64,000 nucleotides of DNA, from contig OY725495.1 in assembly GCA_963281255.1 (NCBI GenBank), forward strand, positions 4,464,001-4,528,000, in the 5' to 3' direction. Of this stretch, positions 10,444 through 23,177 are shown piece after piece. The DNA comes from Aphrocallistes beatrix (Eukaryota; Porifera; Hexactinellida; Sceptrulophora; Aphrocallistidae). Position 1 is the stretch's first letter; each line of letters opens with the position of its first letter. The notes beneath the pieces are model-generated. The model worked only from the letters and a program-made list of their open reading frames with translations, was not told where the DNA came from and searched no databases. The position numbers and the translations under genes are program-made.

Positions 10444-11566
10444 TTTGTTGCTCTTTTGATTGCTTTTGTGTTTAAAATCAATGAAGTATTGTTCGCACTT
10501 TTTAATCAAAAATTGAAACTTTCCAAGCCAGTGAGAATAAATAAACTTAATACTTATATGGCGCTGACTCTGGAGATAATAATGCAGCGATTTCAGTGGA
10601 GATAGCTACACATTTCAGACCGATTTAGAGCATTTTGGGTAGGAGATTTGGTTCTCAGGTTGTTGAATGGGGCATTTACTTGCAGATGAGTGAAATTATC
10701 GCTCGAGTTAGTGACAATTATCGCTCAGCGCCTTAAAAATATTCTGTAAAACTATGCTAGCAAATAACAGCAGAAATTAGGATTGTGAAATAAGCAAAAT
10801 TTTAAACAACTCAATTAATGAGTCAATAGCATACATGCCAACTTGAGCCATGATAAATGAGGGACGCAGCGTTGAATTTGGCGGGACATAATAGTAAAGT
10901 ATTAACATAATGGGGAAATTTCTTTTAAAAGCTGAACACTCGTGAAAATTACCTCAATAGAAGAGTAAAAAAAGTGGGACGTCTCGCCAAAAACGGGACA
11001 AATTGCATGGTCAATGCCACTAATGACAAAATATGCGGTAGCTGAATATTGATACGGACTGTGGGCTGAAACGAGTTCCAACTAACAGAACCTTAGCTGA
11101 TGAATGGAACAGAGTGCACGAAGTTTCCCTCTTAATTAATTAACTTCGACTCAAATAATTGAATCCAAATTATAGAAATTATGGAACTGAGATTCTATGC
11201 TTATAAAATGATAGAAAAGAATTGACTAAGGACTAAAATGGAGAGAAATTGGCTGTAAATGTCTTTGATGAGAAGTTACTAGGGAGACACCCAATCAAAT
11301 CTCAGACCAAGGATAGAATATTTCAACATAATTAGCTAGACTTCATTCTATTTTTAGTAACAACCATTCCGATATTAGAACAAGTTTTTCAATCACTTTG
11401 AGTGATTTTATTATCTAATTTGCCCCCTGACTAATCAATTGAGTTCTAAATAAGCTAACTTTATGATAGTAAGTGAATCTATTTGAGAAAGTAGAGGAAA
11501 CTAATGAGTATATATATAAAAGCTATTGTAAGGAGCTTATAAGAATACGTCCCTCCTAAAAGAAAA
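10444..11566. other. intergenic region with repeat R3
   Basis: This holds the 3' ends of mitoguardin (plus) and H2A.Z (minus). At about 10835-11022 lies a copy of repeat R3: it starts ATACATGCCAACTTGAG and includes GGGACGTCTCGCCAAAAACG. Related copies are at 12385, 21755 and 51715. No further genes are visible. Confidence 0.6.
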
Positions 11567-11947
11567 TCATTTATGCTTCTTGCTGCCTTGGAACAGGCTC
11601 TTGTGAATATGTGGCATCACTCCACCACCAGCAATTGTCGCCTTGATGAGCGAATCCAGTTCCTCGTCTCCTCGGATGGCGAGCTGGAGGTGTCTGGGTG
11701 TGACTCGTTTCATCTTCAAATCTTTCGACGCGTTTCCGGCTAACTCCAGAACTTCGGCGGTCAGGTATTCGAGAATGGCGGCGGAATAAACCGCAGCGGT
11801 GGCCGCTACTCTTCTCCCTGTTGCGGAGTGTCTTTTCAAATGTCGGTGGACACGACCAACCGGAAATTGCAGGCCCGAACGGAGCGACTTGGAAATAGCT
11901 TTTGAGCGTTTCTTCCCTTCAGACTTGGAAACGGTTTTTGGAGGCAT
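11567..11947 (-). CDS. H2AZ: histone H2A.Z, intronless
   Basis: The 126-residue protein carries the full histone H2A fold: [55 protein letters not shown], and the acidic patch with [11 protein letters not shown]. The variant-specific end [17 protein letters not shown] identifies it as H2A.Z rather than canonical H2A, which has NVLLPKK here. H2A.Z replaces H2A in nucleosomes at promoters and is loaded independently of replication. No histone stem-loop follows the stop codon, which fits a replacement histone. The gene has no intron although animal H2A.Z genes usually do, so it may be a retrocopy. No frameshift or stop interrupts it. The N-terminus ([16 protein letters not shown]) is lysine-rich but unlike vertebrate H2A.Z. 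Confidence 0.93.
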   Translation of the reverse strand: MPPKTVSKSEGKKRSKAISKSLRSGLQFPVGRVHRHLKRHSATGRRVAATAAVYSAAILEYLTAEVLELAGNASKDLKMKRVTPRHLQLAIRGDEELDSLIKATIAGGGVMPHIHKSLFQGSKKHK

Positions 11948-13283
11948 AATACTATTACTTCGTATTAGGAATGGATAGAGGTGGATTGTAATTGAAGTTA
12001 CTATTTAGATTTTTAGTAAATAAGTCTATGGGTAAGTAATAAGTCAGTTTGGGTTCTTTTGAATTGGGAGAATTGGGATTATATATTACTTCCATTAGAC
12101 AATGAATCCCTACTCATCCGTGACAATATGATATAACAATAGGATTATATTTGCTATGTTAGAACTTGAATAGTTAGTAATGAAGCTCAGAGAAGTTAGA
12201 ATTCTTCTCGCGTGGAGTGTGAATAGTAATCAGTTCAGTCTCGACCATAAGAGAGCATAGTACATGATACCATTATAACTGACCGCAGTGTTACACAATG
12301 GAATGAGACAATGGAGAGAATCTTCACAAATTAGAGACACAGTTTGAATGCCAATCTTAGATATCCAGAATTGTAAATTCTTTTTGATACATGCCAACTT
12401 GAGCAATGGTAAAAGCAGGACGCAATAGAAAAGTATAAATTATGTTCCCTATTAGCAACTTCGCGTGCTAGCAATCTTATCGTAATCAAACCAGAGTTGC
12501 TAATAAGCGAATTGCACTGTACATTTAGTTACAAAAACAGGGCATAATAAAGAAATTTCATGTAAAAACGGGACTTTCGTAAAATTAGGTGAATAGAAAA
12601 GATTGAAAAAAGCTGACATTCTGCCAAAATGAGACTGTTAGCACGTATGCCTATTGTTTATTAACTTCTACAATTCTGAAAGCTTGTATCATATTTATCT
12701 AGTCAATAAAATTGATTCAATTTATGAGGTGGTTGAGGTGTTATAATTATTAATAAATGAATCCCAAAATAATGTTTATGAGGGGTACATTGCAAGATCA
12801 AAACTCAGATTTAGATTCATATTTAGCAATTGTTTTCTTTCATTTAACATCATACAAACATTCAGAAACAGATCAAAACAATATACAATACAGTAGAGCG
12901 TCATAAACATGAGAATTCAACCTCTATGAGAGAGAGTATTAGTCCACTATATACAAGTATAGCCAAGTAATTGTAAGACTCAGCTATTTAGTATGATAAT
13001 AAGCACAGTTGAAGTTCAGAACAGATCATTCCTATGAGTTAGTTCTTGTCCATGTAGAAATTTCAATCAATTGATTTCAAAAAACAGTTCTAGAAAAAAC
13101 AAATTAAGACTTTAATTTGTAGCTACAAGATATTATACGGCAGAATCTCATTTATACGAACATATATTTTATCCCCTAAGGAATAAAATATCTGTATTGA
13201 TCCAGATAATACGAATCAATTTCGACCGTCCCTTGTGTTCATATTAACAATGTTCTACTGTTTACTGATTCAGATTTACTGAC
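11948..13283. other. intergenic region with repeats
   Basis: The left part is the H2A.Z promoter (minus strand). About 12385-12655 is an R3 copy (ACATGCCAACTTGAG, then GACATTCTGCCAAAATGAGAC). About 13125-13262 resembles 14630-14778 (CATATATTTTATCCC, then AATTTCGACCGT), another short inserted repeat. No coding region is supported, except that TP1 could read through its exon 4 donor to a stop at 13239. Confidence 0.5.
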
Positions 13284-16170
13284 CTGAATCTTGCTCTCTT
13301 CCAATAATTCCAGCCAACATCTAAAAAAAACAAAAACGGAATGCTTCATAGCAGTTGACAGCTCCAAGCAAGCTTTCATCCAGGCGTACTGGGCGCGCCT
13401 AGAGGCGCGTATTTGATCCCATGAATCATAATTAGGCGTATGATTTTTGGAGGCTAGGCGCGAGGCATACGCCGAATTAGGCGCGTGCCATAAAACATAT
13501 ATAAAAATGCTATATAAAAATGAGTCTAGGCGCATAGAAAAATGGTGACGTCCATTTAGGCGTATGACCTTGGAAAGCTGGATGAAACCTTGGCTCCAAG
13601 TGTGTACCGACGAAATTTACGCACTTTCTTCGAAATTATTCTCCAACTTAGTAGTATGAGGAATTATTAAGAGCTATGCACCTAATCTAGAAAATTCACT
13701 GTTTTCTTAGTTTTTTGATTTGGTATTTGGATTCATTCGAAAAACAAAATTCTATTTAGACTCAGATTGATATGTACTGAATAATATACAAATTTATACA
13801 AATATAAAACCATCTTTGAAATCCGATAAAATTTTATATTTAGTTAAGACCTTGCATCTTCTGCAGACTCTGCCACGAAGTAATGAGATTTTCCTGAGAT
13901 TCTGATCACGAATCCGTTTTCTGGAGAGTAGTCTGGAGGAACAGCTGGTTTCCTGGGCTTCCAATCATCTTGATACCTCAACACTCCGTAGCAGCTGCCC
14001 ATCAGAAGAGTAGCCGCTACCTTCTTATCATAGTGCTTCACTTTCTCATAAATCTGAACTTCTCCTTCTCCCATAGCTACTAGACACTTCTCCCATTTCC
14101 CTGAAGCCCCATCAGCTGTAAGGTTGGACATAATTACATGCAATTTCATTATGGTCATAAGAGCAAATGTAACATTGCACATTTATTGAGAGAAAATAAC
14201 TGAAATATTCCCAACAATGGCGTGTTGCACAGTCAAATTACATTCAGATTGGTGCTTATTATTAAGAACCTGTAGCAACCTAGTGCTCTGGTGCCAAGTT
14301 GCAATTATCTTGAAAGTTAAACAATATGCGATGGGTATATAGAGATTGTGATGAAAACAGGAGAATATTTTTTTTTTGAAATTTTCGCTCCTCATACATT
14401 GTATATACCCCCTATAAATCAACACCCGAACTCCACTAAAAATCCTATTTTTGGAACTGTTTGCTACTCACTGTATTTGTGTGTCTGCAAGAATCCTAAT
14501 TTTAGATGCCTTCTTTTCATCTCTGGTAAATTTCCTGATTTGCTGAAACTAAATCTTCTAGCCACTTTTTCATATTTTCGTTCCTTCTTTTCCGTCCTTA
14601 CATCTTCCTAGAGGAGTATACAAACTGTACGAAACTTCAAATAATACGCACATATATTTTATCCCTACTGAGGAAAATCCATCACAACAATCTGTTAATT
14701 CAATCCGATTACTACGAAAGAATTTCGACCGTTCTCTGGCGTTTGTATAAAAGAGTTTATACTGTATTCCAAAAGAATTTACAACTGAAGGGAAATTATT
14801 CTTTAATCCCTAGCCTATGCGATAAATTATCGGAATGGCTAGGGTGAGGCAAACCCCAAAGTTCTGTTTTGATCTCAAATATAGGAATTTTTTTGCATAG
14901 CCTCGCTTTACTCATAAGATTATAACTATTGCCATAAACTTACCGGGCTTGCTTCTGTGAATTCTCGTGCAATTCTGTGTTCTGGAGTGTACTCAGGTTC
15001 TGATGAAGAAAGATATATTTCTGCGTCGAATTCCATGTGAGCTATTTTCATTTTCAGTAACTTCACTTCATTTACTAAACTCTCTACTTCTGTTTCCTTT
15101 TCCTGCATTTGATTTTCTAAACTTTCCACTTTTTTCGTTAAAGTTTCGTTTTCTTCTTCCTTTTTACGCATCTGTGTGTGCATAACGTTGATTCTATTCG
15201 AATAGTAGATTATAGTTTTCTCAAAGTGGCTTGACTCAAATTTCCTCTTGTGTTCTTCTAGCTCGCAACGCTTTACTGCTATTTCACATCCCATTTCCTT
15301 ATATGGACATGATACTAGCGTATTAGGACATTCTTTTTCAAGGTGTGACTCTATTTCCTTGCGGATGATACTTTTCAGACATTCGTTAGGACAGACTAAT
15401 GGGAATTCCAGACAGGATTTGTAGTGATTTTCTAAGGTCAATAACTGCATTGGAGTTCTGCAATATTTGCATCTGACCATTCGATGCTGGCATTCGTCTT
15501 TACGATGGTGTAAAATTATAGTTCTTTTCAACTTCATTCCACATTCATTGGGGCAATCAATTAAAGTGTTCGGACAATCCTTTTCAATGTGTGAGTTCAT
15601 TTCCTTGCGAAGAAAGGTTTCCTTACACTCGTTAGGACAGAGTAACGGTAACACAGGACAAGTGGTCAGATGAATTTCTACTTCTTTGTACTGCATTACG
15701 CCTTTGCAATGCATACAGTTAGCCACTCGATTCAGACACTCACTTTCGCAATGGTTCACCAGTTCAGATCTCTTCAGGATAACACCACACACATTTGAAC
15801 AGTTGACAATCAATTCACTACACTCATCTAAATGTGTGTCTATTTCTCGCATACTTCCCTTCCATATGCATCCTCTACCTGCTAAAGGGCACTTCGCCAT
15901 GAGCTCCTCTATTTCCTTTCTTGATTTTACCATCGACATTGACCTTCCATTTCCCACACACACCTCGCAAACGAGATTCTGTTCCTCGATTAAGCACGCT
16001 TTCCTCATTACTCCATTACATTTGGTGCAGATATACGATTTAGAATCGTCTCGACTTAATCTATCGGCCAAAAGATCTGGCTTGTATCCTCCATAAACGT
16101 CTTCTCTAGTTTTGACCAATAAAAGTGTTTGTTTGCAATCAATGGTGTTGTAAGTCTTCTCACTAGCCAT
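13284..16170 (-). CDS. TP1: half-RING, TRAF-type zinc-finger, coiled-coil, PH-domain protein
   Basis: Exons on the minus strand are 16170-14944, 14607-14472, 14115-13851 and 13320-13284 (phases 0, 1, 2, 0), giving 555 codons before an unresolved 3' end. Exon 1 (409 residues) has the cluster N-terminus, a half-RING (YICTKCNGVMRKAC then LVCEVC), eight TRAF-type zinc fingers beginning KCPLAGRGCIWKG and ending ACPYKEMGC-like (SCPYKEMGC), and a coiled coil. Exons 2-4 form a PH domain: HLKLGFL (first strand), KWEKCLVAMGEGEVQIYE, NGFVIRISGKSHYFVAES, and the C-terminal helix CWLELLEESK. Classical TRAFs are ubiquitin-ligase adaptors ending in a MATH domain; there is none here. It is the inverted partner of TP2. 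Exon 3 differs from TP2 at about four silent positions only. The finger at residues 209-236 has HHRKDEC where TP2 has DHCEDEC, so one ligand may be lost. Confidence 0.82.
13350..13605. mobile_element. inverted-repeat insertion in TP1 intron 3
   Basis: The left end GCTCCAAGCAAGCTTTCATC and the right end (reverse complement of CTGGATGAAACCTTGGCTCC) form imperfect inverted termini around a core rich in GGCGCG and AGGCGTATG. The TP2 intron at the same place is about 275 bp shorter and lacks it, so it inserted after the TP1/TP2 duplication. Confidence 0.6.
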
Positions 16171-16343
16171 TTGATAGTATCAACATATAATAATATTGGA
16201 AATCTATATGAACATATTCATGTATTTGCTATGTATATAAGCATCGTTAGTTTTAGTACTAGTGTCATATTACAGTCACGTCCTATAATTCCATTAATAT
16301 TATATCTGTGTATAAATTTCACAATTTTGATTATATAATTGTA

Positions 16344-16534
16344 TACAGTAGAACTCGGTTAGTACGTACTCGGGATGCAACGTACTTCGGCTTAGGACGT
16401 ACTCATTTCTATGAACCAGAATTCATTTATTATATAGATTCCTATGTAATCTTAAATCGGTTAGTACGTACTTACGGATAGTACGTACTTTTTCCGCTTC
16501 CCGGAGGGGTACGTACTAACCGAGTTCTACTGGT
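16344..16534. mobile_element. MITE family 3 copy between TP1 and TP2
   Basis: The ends are TACAGTAGAACTCGGTTAGT and CTAACCGAGTTCTACTGGTA. It shares blocks with the copies at 4537 and 53496. It lies in the 762-bp spacer between the divergent TP1 and TP2 start codons. Confidence 0.8.
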
Positions 16535-16637
16535 AATTTAAATAGGTATTTTGAGTAAAATCATCTTATTCATTTGAGAAGATATTCTGTAGGGCTCTAA
16601 ATAGTGATAATTTGTATCATTAAAACTTGAGCGCTAT

Positions 16638-16666
16638 TGTTATTATTATTATTATTATTATTATTT
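16638..16666. repeat. (TTA)n microsatellite
   Basis: About nine perfect copies of the trinucleotide TTA lie in the shared TP1/TP2 upstream region. Confidence 0.9.
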
Positions 16667-16932
16667 TATGCAACCGTTGAACAGCGATATATGTAAACAA
16701 AATTCTCAATTACAAATATCCAAGAACAAATACAACATTGAATATCTTTTTTTGTAAAATACTTCTCACTGATCGCTTAATAGGATTCTACCTATGTAAC
16801 AGTACCTTGACTTTCAAATGATAGAATAAAAAGATATGACAAATATGTAATATGAACTAACTAACTATACTTATGCGCACCAAATGCATGATATATGCTC
16901 AAAACTTCTTCAATATTAGTTTATACTATCAA

Positions 16933-19673
16933 ATGGCTAGTGAGAAGACTTACAATACCATTGACTGCAAACAAACACTTTTATTGGTCAAAACTAGAGA
17001 AGACCTGTATGGGGGATACAAGCCAGATCTATTGGCCGATAGATTAAGTCGAGACGATTCTAAATCGTATATCTGCACCAAATGTAATGGAGTAATGAGG
17101 AAAGCGTGCTTAATCGAGGAACAGAATCTCGTTTGCGAGGTGTGTGTGGGAAATGGAAGGTCTATGTCGATGGTGAAATCAAGAAAGGAAATAGAGGACC
17201 TCATGGCGAAGTGCCCTTTAGCAGGTAGAGGATGCATATGGAAGGGAAGTATGCGAGAAATAGACACACATTTAGATGAGTGTAGTGAATTGATTGTCAA
17301 CTGTTCAAATGTGTGTGGTGTTATCCTGAAGAGATCTGAACTGGTGAACCATTGCGAAAGTGAGTGTCTGAATCGAGTGGCTAACTGTATGCATTGCAAA
17401 GGCGTAATGCAGTACAAAGAAGTAGAAATTCATCTGACCACTTGTCCTGTGTTACCGTTACTCTGTCCTAACGAGTGTAAGGAAACCTTTCTTCGCAAGG
17501 AAATGAACTCACACATTGAAAAGGATTGTCCGAACACTTTAGTTGATTGCCCCAATGAATGCGGAATGAAGTTGAAACGAACTATAATTTCAGATCATTG
17601 CGAAGACGAATGCCAGCATCGAATGGTCAGATGCAAATATTGCAGAACTCCAATGCAGTTATTAACCTTAGAGAATCACTACAAATCCTGTCTGGAATTC
17701 CCATTAGTCTGTCCTAACGAATGTCTGAAAAGTATCATCCGCAAGGAAATAGAGTCACACCTTGAAAAAGAATGTCCTAATACGATAGTATCATGTCCAT
17801 ATAAGGAAATGGGATGTGAAGTAGCAGTAAAGCGTTCCGAGCTGAAAGAACACAAGAGGAAATTTGAGTCAAGCCACTTTGAGAAAACTATAATCTACTA
17901 TTCGAATAGAATCAACGTTATGCACACACGGATGCGTAAAAAGGAAAAAGAAAACGAAACACTAACGAAAAAAGTGGAAAGGTTAGAAAATCAAATGCAA
18001 GAGAAGGAAACAGAAGTAGAGAGTTTAGTAAATGAAGTGAAGTTACTGAAAATGAAAATAGCCAAGATGGAATTCGACGTAGAAACACCGCTTTCCTCAT
18101 CAGAACCTGAGTACACTCCAGAACACAGAATTGTACGAGAATTCTCAGGACCAAGCATGGTAAAATCTAAATATTTAAGATCTCATTAACTAATAATTGG
18201 GTCTGAGCATCGAAACATAATTCCACCTCTAGTTGCACATTCTTCTCAAAATATCAGGGATGAAAACTGGGTGTGCTTATTTTGACAATCACAACTTCGT
18301 GATTGAGATACCAGAATAGCAGCTAAAAAGATTATTTTACTCAATAAAACTTTAAAAGGAGACTTTTGTTTTTCAACCATAAAGTGTCACCAATTATTGC
18401 TCTCAATTGGCACAAACCAATGACCAATCAGAAAGTAATATAAAATCCACAGTCTCACAAAAATTAATAAGACGGTTGCTTTAACTCCTGAAAATGAATA
18501 TATCATTACAGTTCTTGTTTTAACTAACTATAATTTGATAAATTTGTGTGTAATTATCTCCCTTCTCTAGGGTGATGCGAGAGCAGAAAATAAGGAACGA
18601 AAACAGCGGAAAAAGACCGGAGTTTTCCCGTTCAACAAACAAGAAAAATTACCAGAAATGAAAAAAGGGCATCTGAAATTGGGATTCTTGCAGACACATA
18701 AATACAGTGAGTAACGAGCAGGTCTAAAAATAGAATCCATCGACCTAAAACGACAAATCTACAGGTCCTAGCGACAGGGGCGGTCACAGGAATTTTCCAA
18801 ACCCGGGGAGGCGGGGCCAAAGAAAAAAATCCGGGGGCTTTACTATGGTTTTGACTTAAGTGGTCGAATGAAATCCGGCACTGCATAATCAACTCGGGGC
18901 AAATGCTCCGGATACACCCCTAGGACCTCCCTGCATACCGATCCTACCGATAGAACCGATTTCAATTGCACAATTTCAATTATTTAATTTAACTATTTCT
19001 AACTTTATAGCTGATGGCGCTTCAGGGAAATGGGAGAAGTGTCTAGTAGCTATGGGAGAAGGAGAAGTTCAGATTTATGAGAAAGTGAAGCACTACGATA
19101 AGAAGGTAGCGGCTACTCTTCTGATGGGCAGCTGCTACGGAGTGTTGAGGTATCAAGATGATTGGAAGCCCAGGAAACCAGCTGTTCCTCCAGACTACTC
19201 TCCTGAAAACGGTTTCGTGATCAGAATCTCAGGAAAATCTCATTACTTCGTGGCAGAGTCTGCAGAAGATGCAAGGTGAATAGTCTTAATTAATTAACTA
19301 AATATAAAAACTCTCGTAATATTGATATGCACTCTCAAATTGGAAATACAATTGAATTTTATTTGTCGCTTAGGCTATGAAATCTATGAACAAAATATGA
19401 CTTCGGTTGTACATCTATTAACTTAGTATACTAAAATAATTCCGAATAAATCAATATAATTTTGTTTGTGCATCTACAAGTATACATATATACCCAGCGT
19501 TCTCAAAGAAATTGTGTGTTTTTTTTCTAGTGAGTGGCTGGAATTATTGGAGGAAAGCAAGATGAAGGTCAGTATCTAAATCTGTATATATATATAATGT
19601 ATTGAGTTAGTAGGTACAAATCCCATTATCACGTGCACTTATGTAGAACTGTATGGTCAAGCCAATCAGTTGA
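16933..19673 (+). CDS. TP2: half-RING, TRAF-type zinc-finger, coiled-coil, PH-domain protein
   Basis: Exons are 16933-18159, 18571-18706, 19011-19275, 19531-19567 and possibly 19647-19673 (phases 0, 1, 2, 0), giving about 563 residues. The start is the ATG at 16933, which matches TP1; the frame is open further upstream but the conserved protein begins MASEKTYNTIDCK. Exon 1 encodes the half-RING (CTKCNGVMRKAC, LVCEVC), eight TRAF-type fingers and a coil with LENQMQEKETEVESLVNEV. Exon 2 ends HLKLGFLQTHKY, the first PH strand. Exon 3 encodes the rest of the PH sandwich and exon 4 the helix EWLELLEESK. Exons 1 and 3 are nearly identical to TP1, but exon 2 differs at about half of its 45 residues. 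The last exon is weak: an alternative frame downstream (about 19649-19777) is also open, so the true 3' end is uncertain. Confidence 0.82.
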
Positions 19674-20108
19674 AATCCTTCTACGTAGACAAGAGGACAG
19701 CTCATGGAGACATTCTCATGGTTCTTAAGAAGCTCAAAGACTATACGTGTTATAATTATATATATCTGTTCCTTTAAATTACTTCACTATACTGCTACAT
19801 TCAAATTAATACTTCTATATATGTAAAATGCTTAATGTGTATAACTTTGTATTAAGATAGTATTGTATTAGTTTCTGAGTGTTTGTTTGAAGTTAATTAT
19901 GAGATTTATATCTTTCTTATTTTAATATTAAAGCTCCTACACAGTGGACATGTCTTATTATAACGTAGGTCACGAGCAAGTTTAATATAATATGGTTATA
20001 CTTAGATCTGAACCAATGATTGGAACTGTAACGTGATCAGTTACACATAACCATCACACTATATAGTCAGAAATTTCACTTTAAGATTTACACGCATTTA
20101 ACAGTGAG

Positions 20109-23100
20109 ATGGCTAGCGCAAAGAACTTCAATACAGCTGACTCTAAACTACCACTTCTATTGGTTCAAAATGAAAAAGGTGAATATAGAGGGTATCGACA
20201 GGAATTGTTATCAAGATTTTTGAACGAACTCGAATTTGAATTGTATATTTGCACTAAATGTAATGGAATCATGCGAAATGCTTGCCAGATCGGAGACGAT
20301 CAAATCCTAGTGTGTGAGGTATGTGTGAAAAAAGAGGAAAAAAGTCAACCGATGGGAACATCTAGAAAGAAAATTCCCAAATTAAGCGTGAAATGTCCGT
20401 TAGAAAGCAGAGGATGTGAATGGGAGGGAGATATCGAGAACATCGATGCACACATAGATGTTTGTAAAGAATTCATCGTCGAATGTTGGAATATGTGTGG
20501 AGTCATATTGAAGAGATCTGAAATGACGGATCATTGTGAAGAAGTGTGCTTAAACCGAACAGTTAAATGTACACATTGCAAGGAAGAAATGTTATACATG
20601 GAGATAGAAACTCATTTTACAGTTTGTCCTGAATTCCCATTACTCTGTCTTAACGAATGCATAAAGTCGATTATTCGAAAAGAAATGGACTCACATATCG
20701 AAAATGACTGTCCTAACACGATAGTATTATGTGCGAATGGATGTGGATCAAAATTCAAAAGGTCTAAACTTTTAATTCACTGTGAGAAAAATTGTCAGCA
20801 TCGAAAAGTCAACTGTACGCATTGCAAGGTTGTGTTGCAATACAAAGAAATAGACAGTCATCTCACTACTTGTCCTGAGTTACCGTTACTCTGTCCAAAC
20901 GAGTGCATGAAAACCTTCCCTCGCAAAGAAATGAACTCACACATTGAAAAGGATTGTCCTAACACACTAGTGCATTGTATGAATGGATGCGGATTGAAAA
21001 TGAAGCGAAGAATACTTTCAACTCACTGTGAATACGAATGTCAGCATCGAAAAGTCAGTTGTGAATATTGTAGAACTACACTGAAATACAAAGAATTAGA
21101 AAATCACTACAAGCACTGTCTAGAATTTCCACTATTCTGTCCTAACGAATGTCAAAGACGTTTAATTCGCAAAGAAATATGGGAACATGTTAAAACAGAC
21201 TGTCCTAATACGATTGTTGTATGCCCATATAAGGAAATGGGATGCGAAATGAAGATCAAACGATGCGAGGTGCGAGAACATCAGGAAATGTTTAACTCTA
21301 AACACCTCGATATGACTGTGTTGTATTACTCTGAGAGAGAGAAGAAGTTTACTTCACAGCTGAAAGATAAAGATGAAGAAATCTCATGTCTAACTGACCA
21401 ATTGGAGGCTAAGGGGCTAGAAATGGAGAAAGTGAAAGGAGATAATGAAACATTAAGTGACACATTATTCTCTATGGAAATGAAGATGTTCGATAATCAA
21501 CAAGAAAATGAACGATTAATCGATGTGATCAGATTTTATGAAAATGAAAATAAGGAAGCAAGTATTCTCAAACTAGAATATGGAACTGAACCGAAACTAT
21601 CAGATTTACTAAGTGAAATGAAGGTAGGATAAATTAATGATACAAGTAATTAATCCCGTATATTCGTGCATAGCTGTATACTATGATGTAGAGCTGTATA
21701 CTATGATGCATAGCTGTATACTATGATGCAGAGCCGACTGCCACTGCACTACAACGGCCTACATGTCAAACGTCCCGTTATTGGCGGGAATTTTTCACTT
21801 TTCTATTGAGCTAATTTTGACGAGTGTCCCGTTTTCGATGAAATTTCTCCATTATGTTCCGATTTTGGGGATTAATGTATAATCTTTTCTATTGAGTACC
21901 ACCATATCCAGCGAAATTCAACGTAGCGTCCCGCTTATTCATGACTCAAGTTGGCATGTATGAATGTCATAATTCAGTTTTATTGTTAGAGAGATGAACC
22001 CAAACCGAAACCAGAACCAAAAGCAAAAGAAAAGAAAAAGTCAATAACGGAAAGAGAATTAGAGATCTTTACAGAAAGCCTGAAAACAGGATTCTTAAAC
22101 AGATATAGTGAGTCTTAATAATTAGTTTTATAGGAGCTATGGTAGAGACTTTTTATAGATGTTTTAAAAAATCAAATCTCAATGAAAAAATTTATGCAAG
22201 TTTTAAAATAGTATTCCTTATAGCTTCAGGCATAGTATCTAGCGGCTGGAAGAGGAAATTAGTGACATTGGAAGACGAGACACTCCATTTCTACAACACA
22301 ACACAGGAATTCAGTCTTCCTATGAGCAGACTTAAAGGAGTCTCTACGCATGTAGATGATGAAAATCCCAGAAAGCCTGGAATGCCTCCAAATAGCTCTG
22401 TGGAAAACGGATTTGTGGTTACAATTGCAGGAGGAACACACTACTTCGTAGCAGACACGAGGGAAGAAGCAAAGTAAATATTTTAATGTTATGATGAATA
22501 AGCATTTAACCCTTGAAAGCTTTGGGATTTTTCTATTTATAGTAGTGACCCCAAACGTGTATGGCTTCCCCATTGAAAATTGCTTAAACCGGAAATGCCG
22601 CAACACATTCCTGTGGCAAGCGTGGGTTTTAAAATTAGAACAGTATTATTAAGTGATTTCTGGTTCACACCTGAATATGTTATATAATTTTTCTTCAAAT
22701 AAATCTATTTTTATTTACTGGTATCTAAAATTAGTATAGAATTTTACAATACAGTTATTTATAAATATTGTTTTATTTAGGGAATGGATGGAACTATTGA
22801 GAGAGATCAGCAAGAAGGTCAGTATTAATTAAAAGCAAAGTTGACTAATTCAAGAATTATCAATGAATTACTCAAAATTTGAAACTAAAATAATGAAAAA
22901 AATATTTTATATTTCGCTTAGGGACTGAGCAATGTTAGAGGTATATAACATGAACAACCTTTTAACCACTTTTGGGCATAGAATCTGCACTAATGTTTGA
23001 GATTTTGAATAATTCATAATTCTTAATCATCTTTCAATGAATTAGTCAACTTAGATTAAAACCATTAATCAATCTTAATTAGTTTTCAACTAATATCTTA

Positions 23101-23177
23101 TTTCTCATGTTTAGAATTATAAAGCAAAGTCCGTGAAAAGAGCCAGTGTGAAACAAAGACCTAGCGAATCAAGTTAG
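20109..23177 (+). CDS. TP3: TRAF-type zinc-finger/PH protein with eleven fingers
   Basis: Exons are 20109-21623, 21990-22107, 22224-22473, 22781-22817 and 23115-23177, all with GT-AG borders and phases 0, 1, 2, 0, giving 660 residues. Residues 1-45 are the conserved cluster N-terminus (MASAKNFNTADSK). The half-RING is YICTKCNGIMRNAC followed by LVCEVC. Eleven TRAF-type fingers follow, built as an eight-finger protein plus one extra three-finger block, then a coil (LTDQLEAKGLEMEKVKGD). Exon 2 is longer than in neighbours and starts with a Lys/Pro-rich linker (RDEPKPKPEPKAKEKKK). The PH domain spans LKTGFLNRY, GWKRKLVTLEDE, ENGFVVTIAGGTHYFVAD and EWMELLREISKK. The last exon encodes NYKAKSVKRASVKQRPSESS, a basic, serine-containing tail. 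Intron 1 carries an R3 element and intron 3 an R1 element. Confidence 0.87.
21755..21965. repeat. repeat R3 copy in TP3 intron 1
   Basis: In reverse orientation to the 10835 copy, it ends CAAGTTGGCATGTATGAA and contains GTCCCGTTATTGGCGGGAAT and GTGTCCCGTTTTCGATGAAA. It is the most complete copy in the window. Just upstream, at about 21665-21735, a short unit AGCTGTATACTATGATG(C/T)A is repeated three times in tandem. Confidence 0.7.
22527..22640. repeat. repeat R1 copy in TP3 intron 3
   Basis: The blocks TTTTTCTATTTATAGTAG, TATGGCTTCCCCATTGAAAA and AAACCGGAAATG are in the same order as in copies at 5425, 33084 and 61597. It lies 50 bp after the PH exon donor. Confidence 0.7.

Noticed and set aside
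15686-16096. Open frame of 136 codons antisense to TP1 exon 1 (mirrored at 16950-17417 antisense to TP2)
   Set aside because: It is the reverse reading of the conserved zinc-finger exon and recurs wherever that exon occurs; codon conservation follows the sense frame.
19649-19777. Open frame LYGQANQLKSFYVDKRTAHG... downstream of TP2
   Set aside because: Not in phase with the TP2 exon 4 donor and absent from TP1; could be a fragment of another gene, but I cannot support it.
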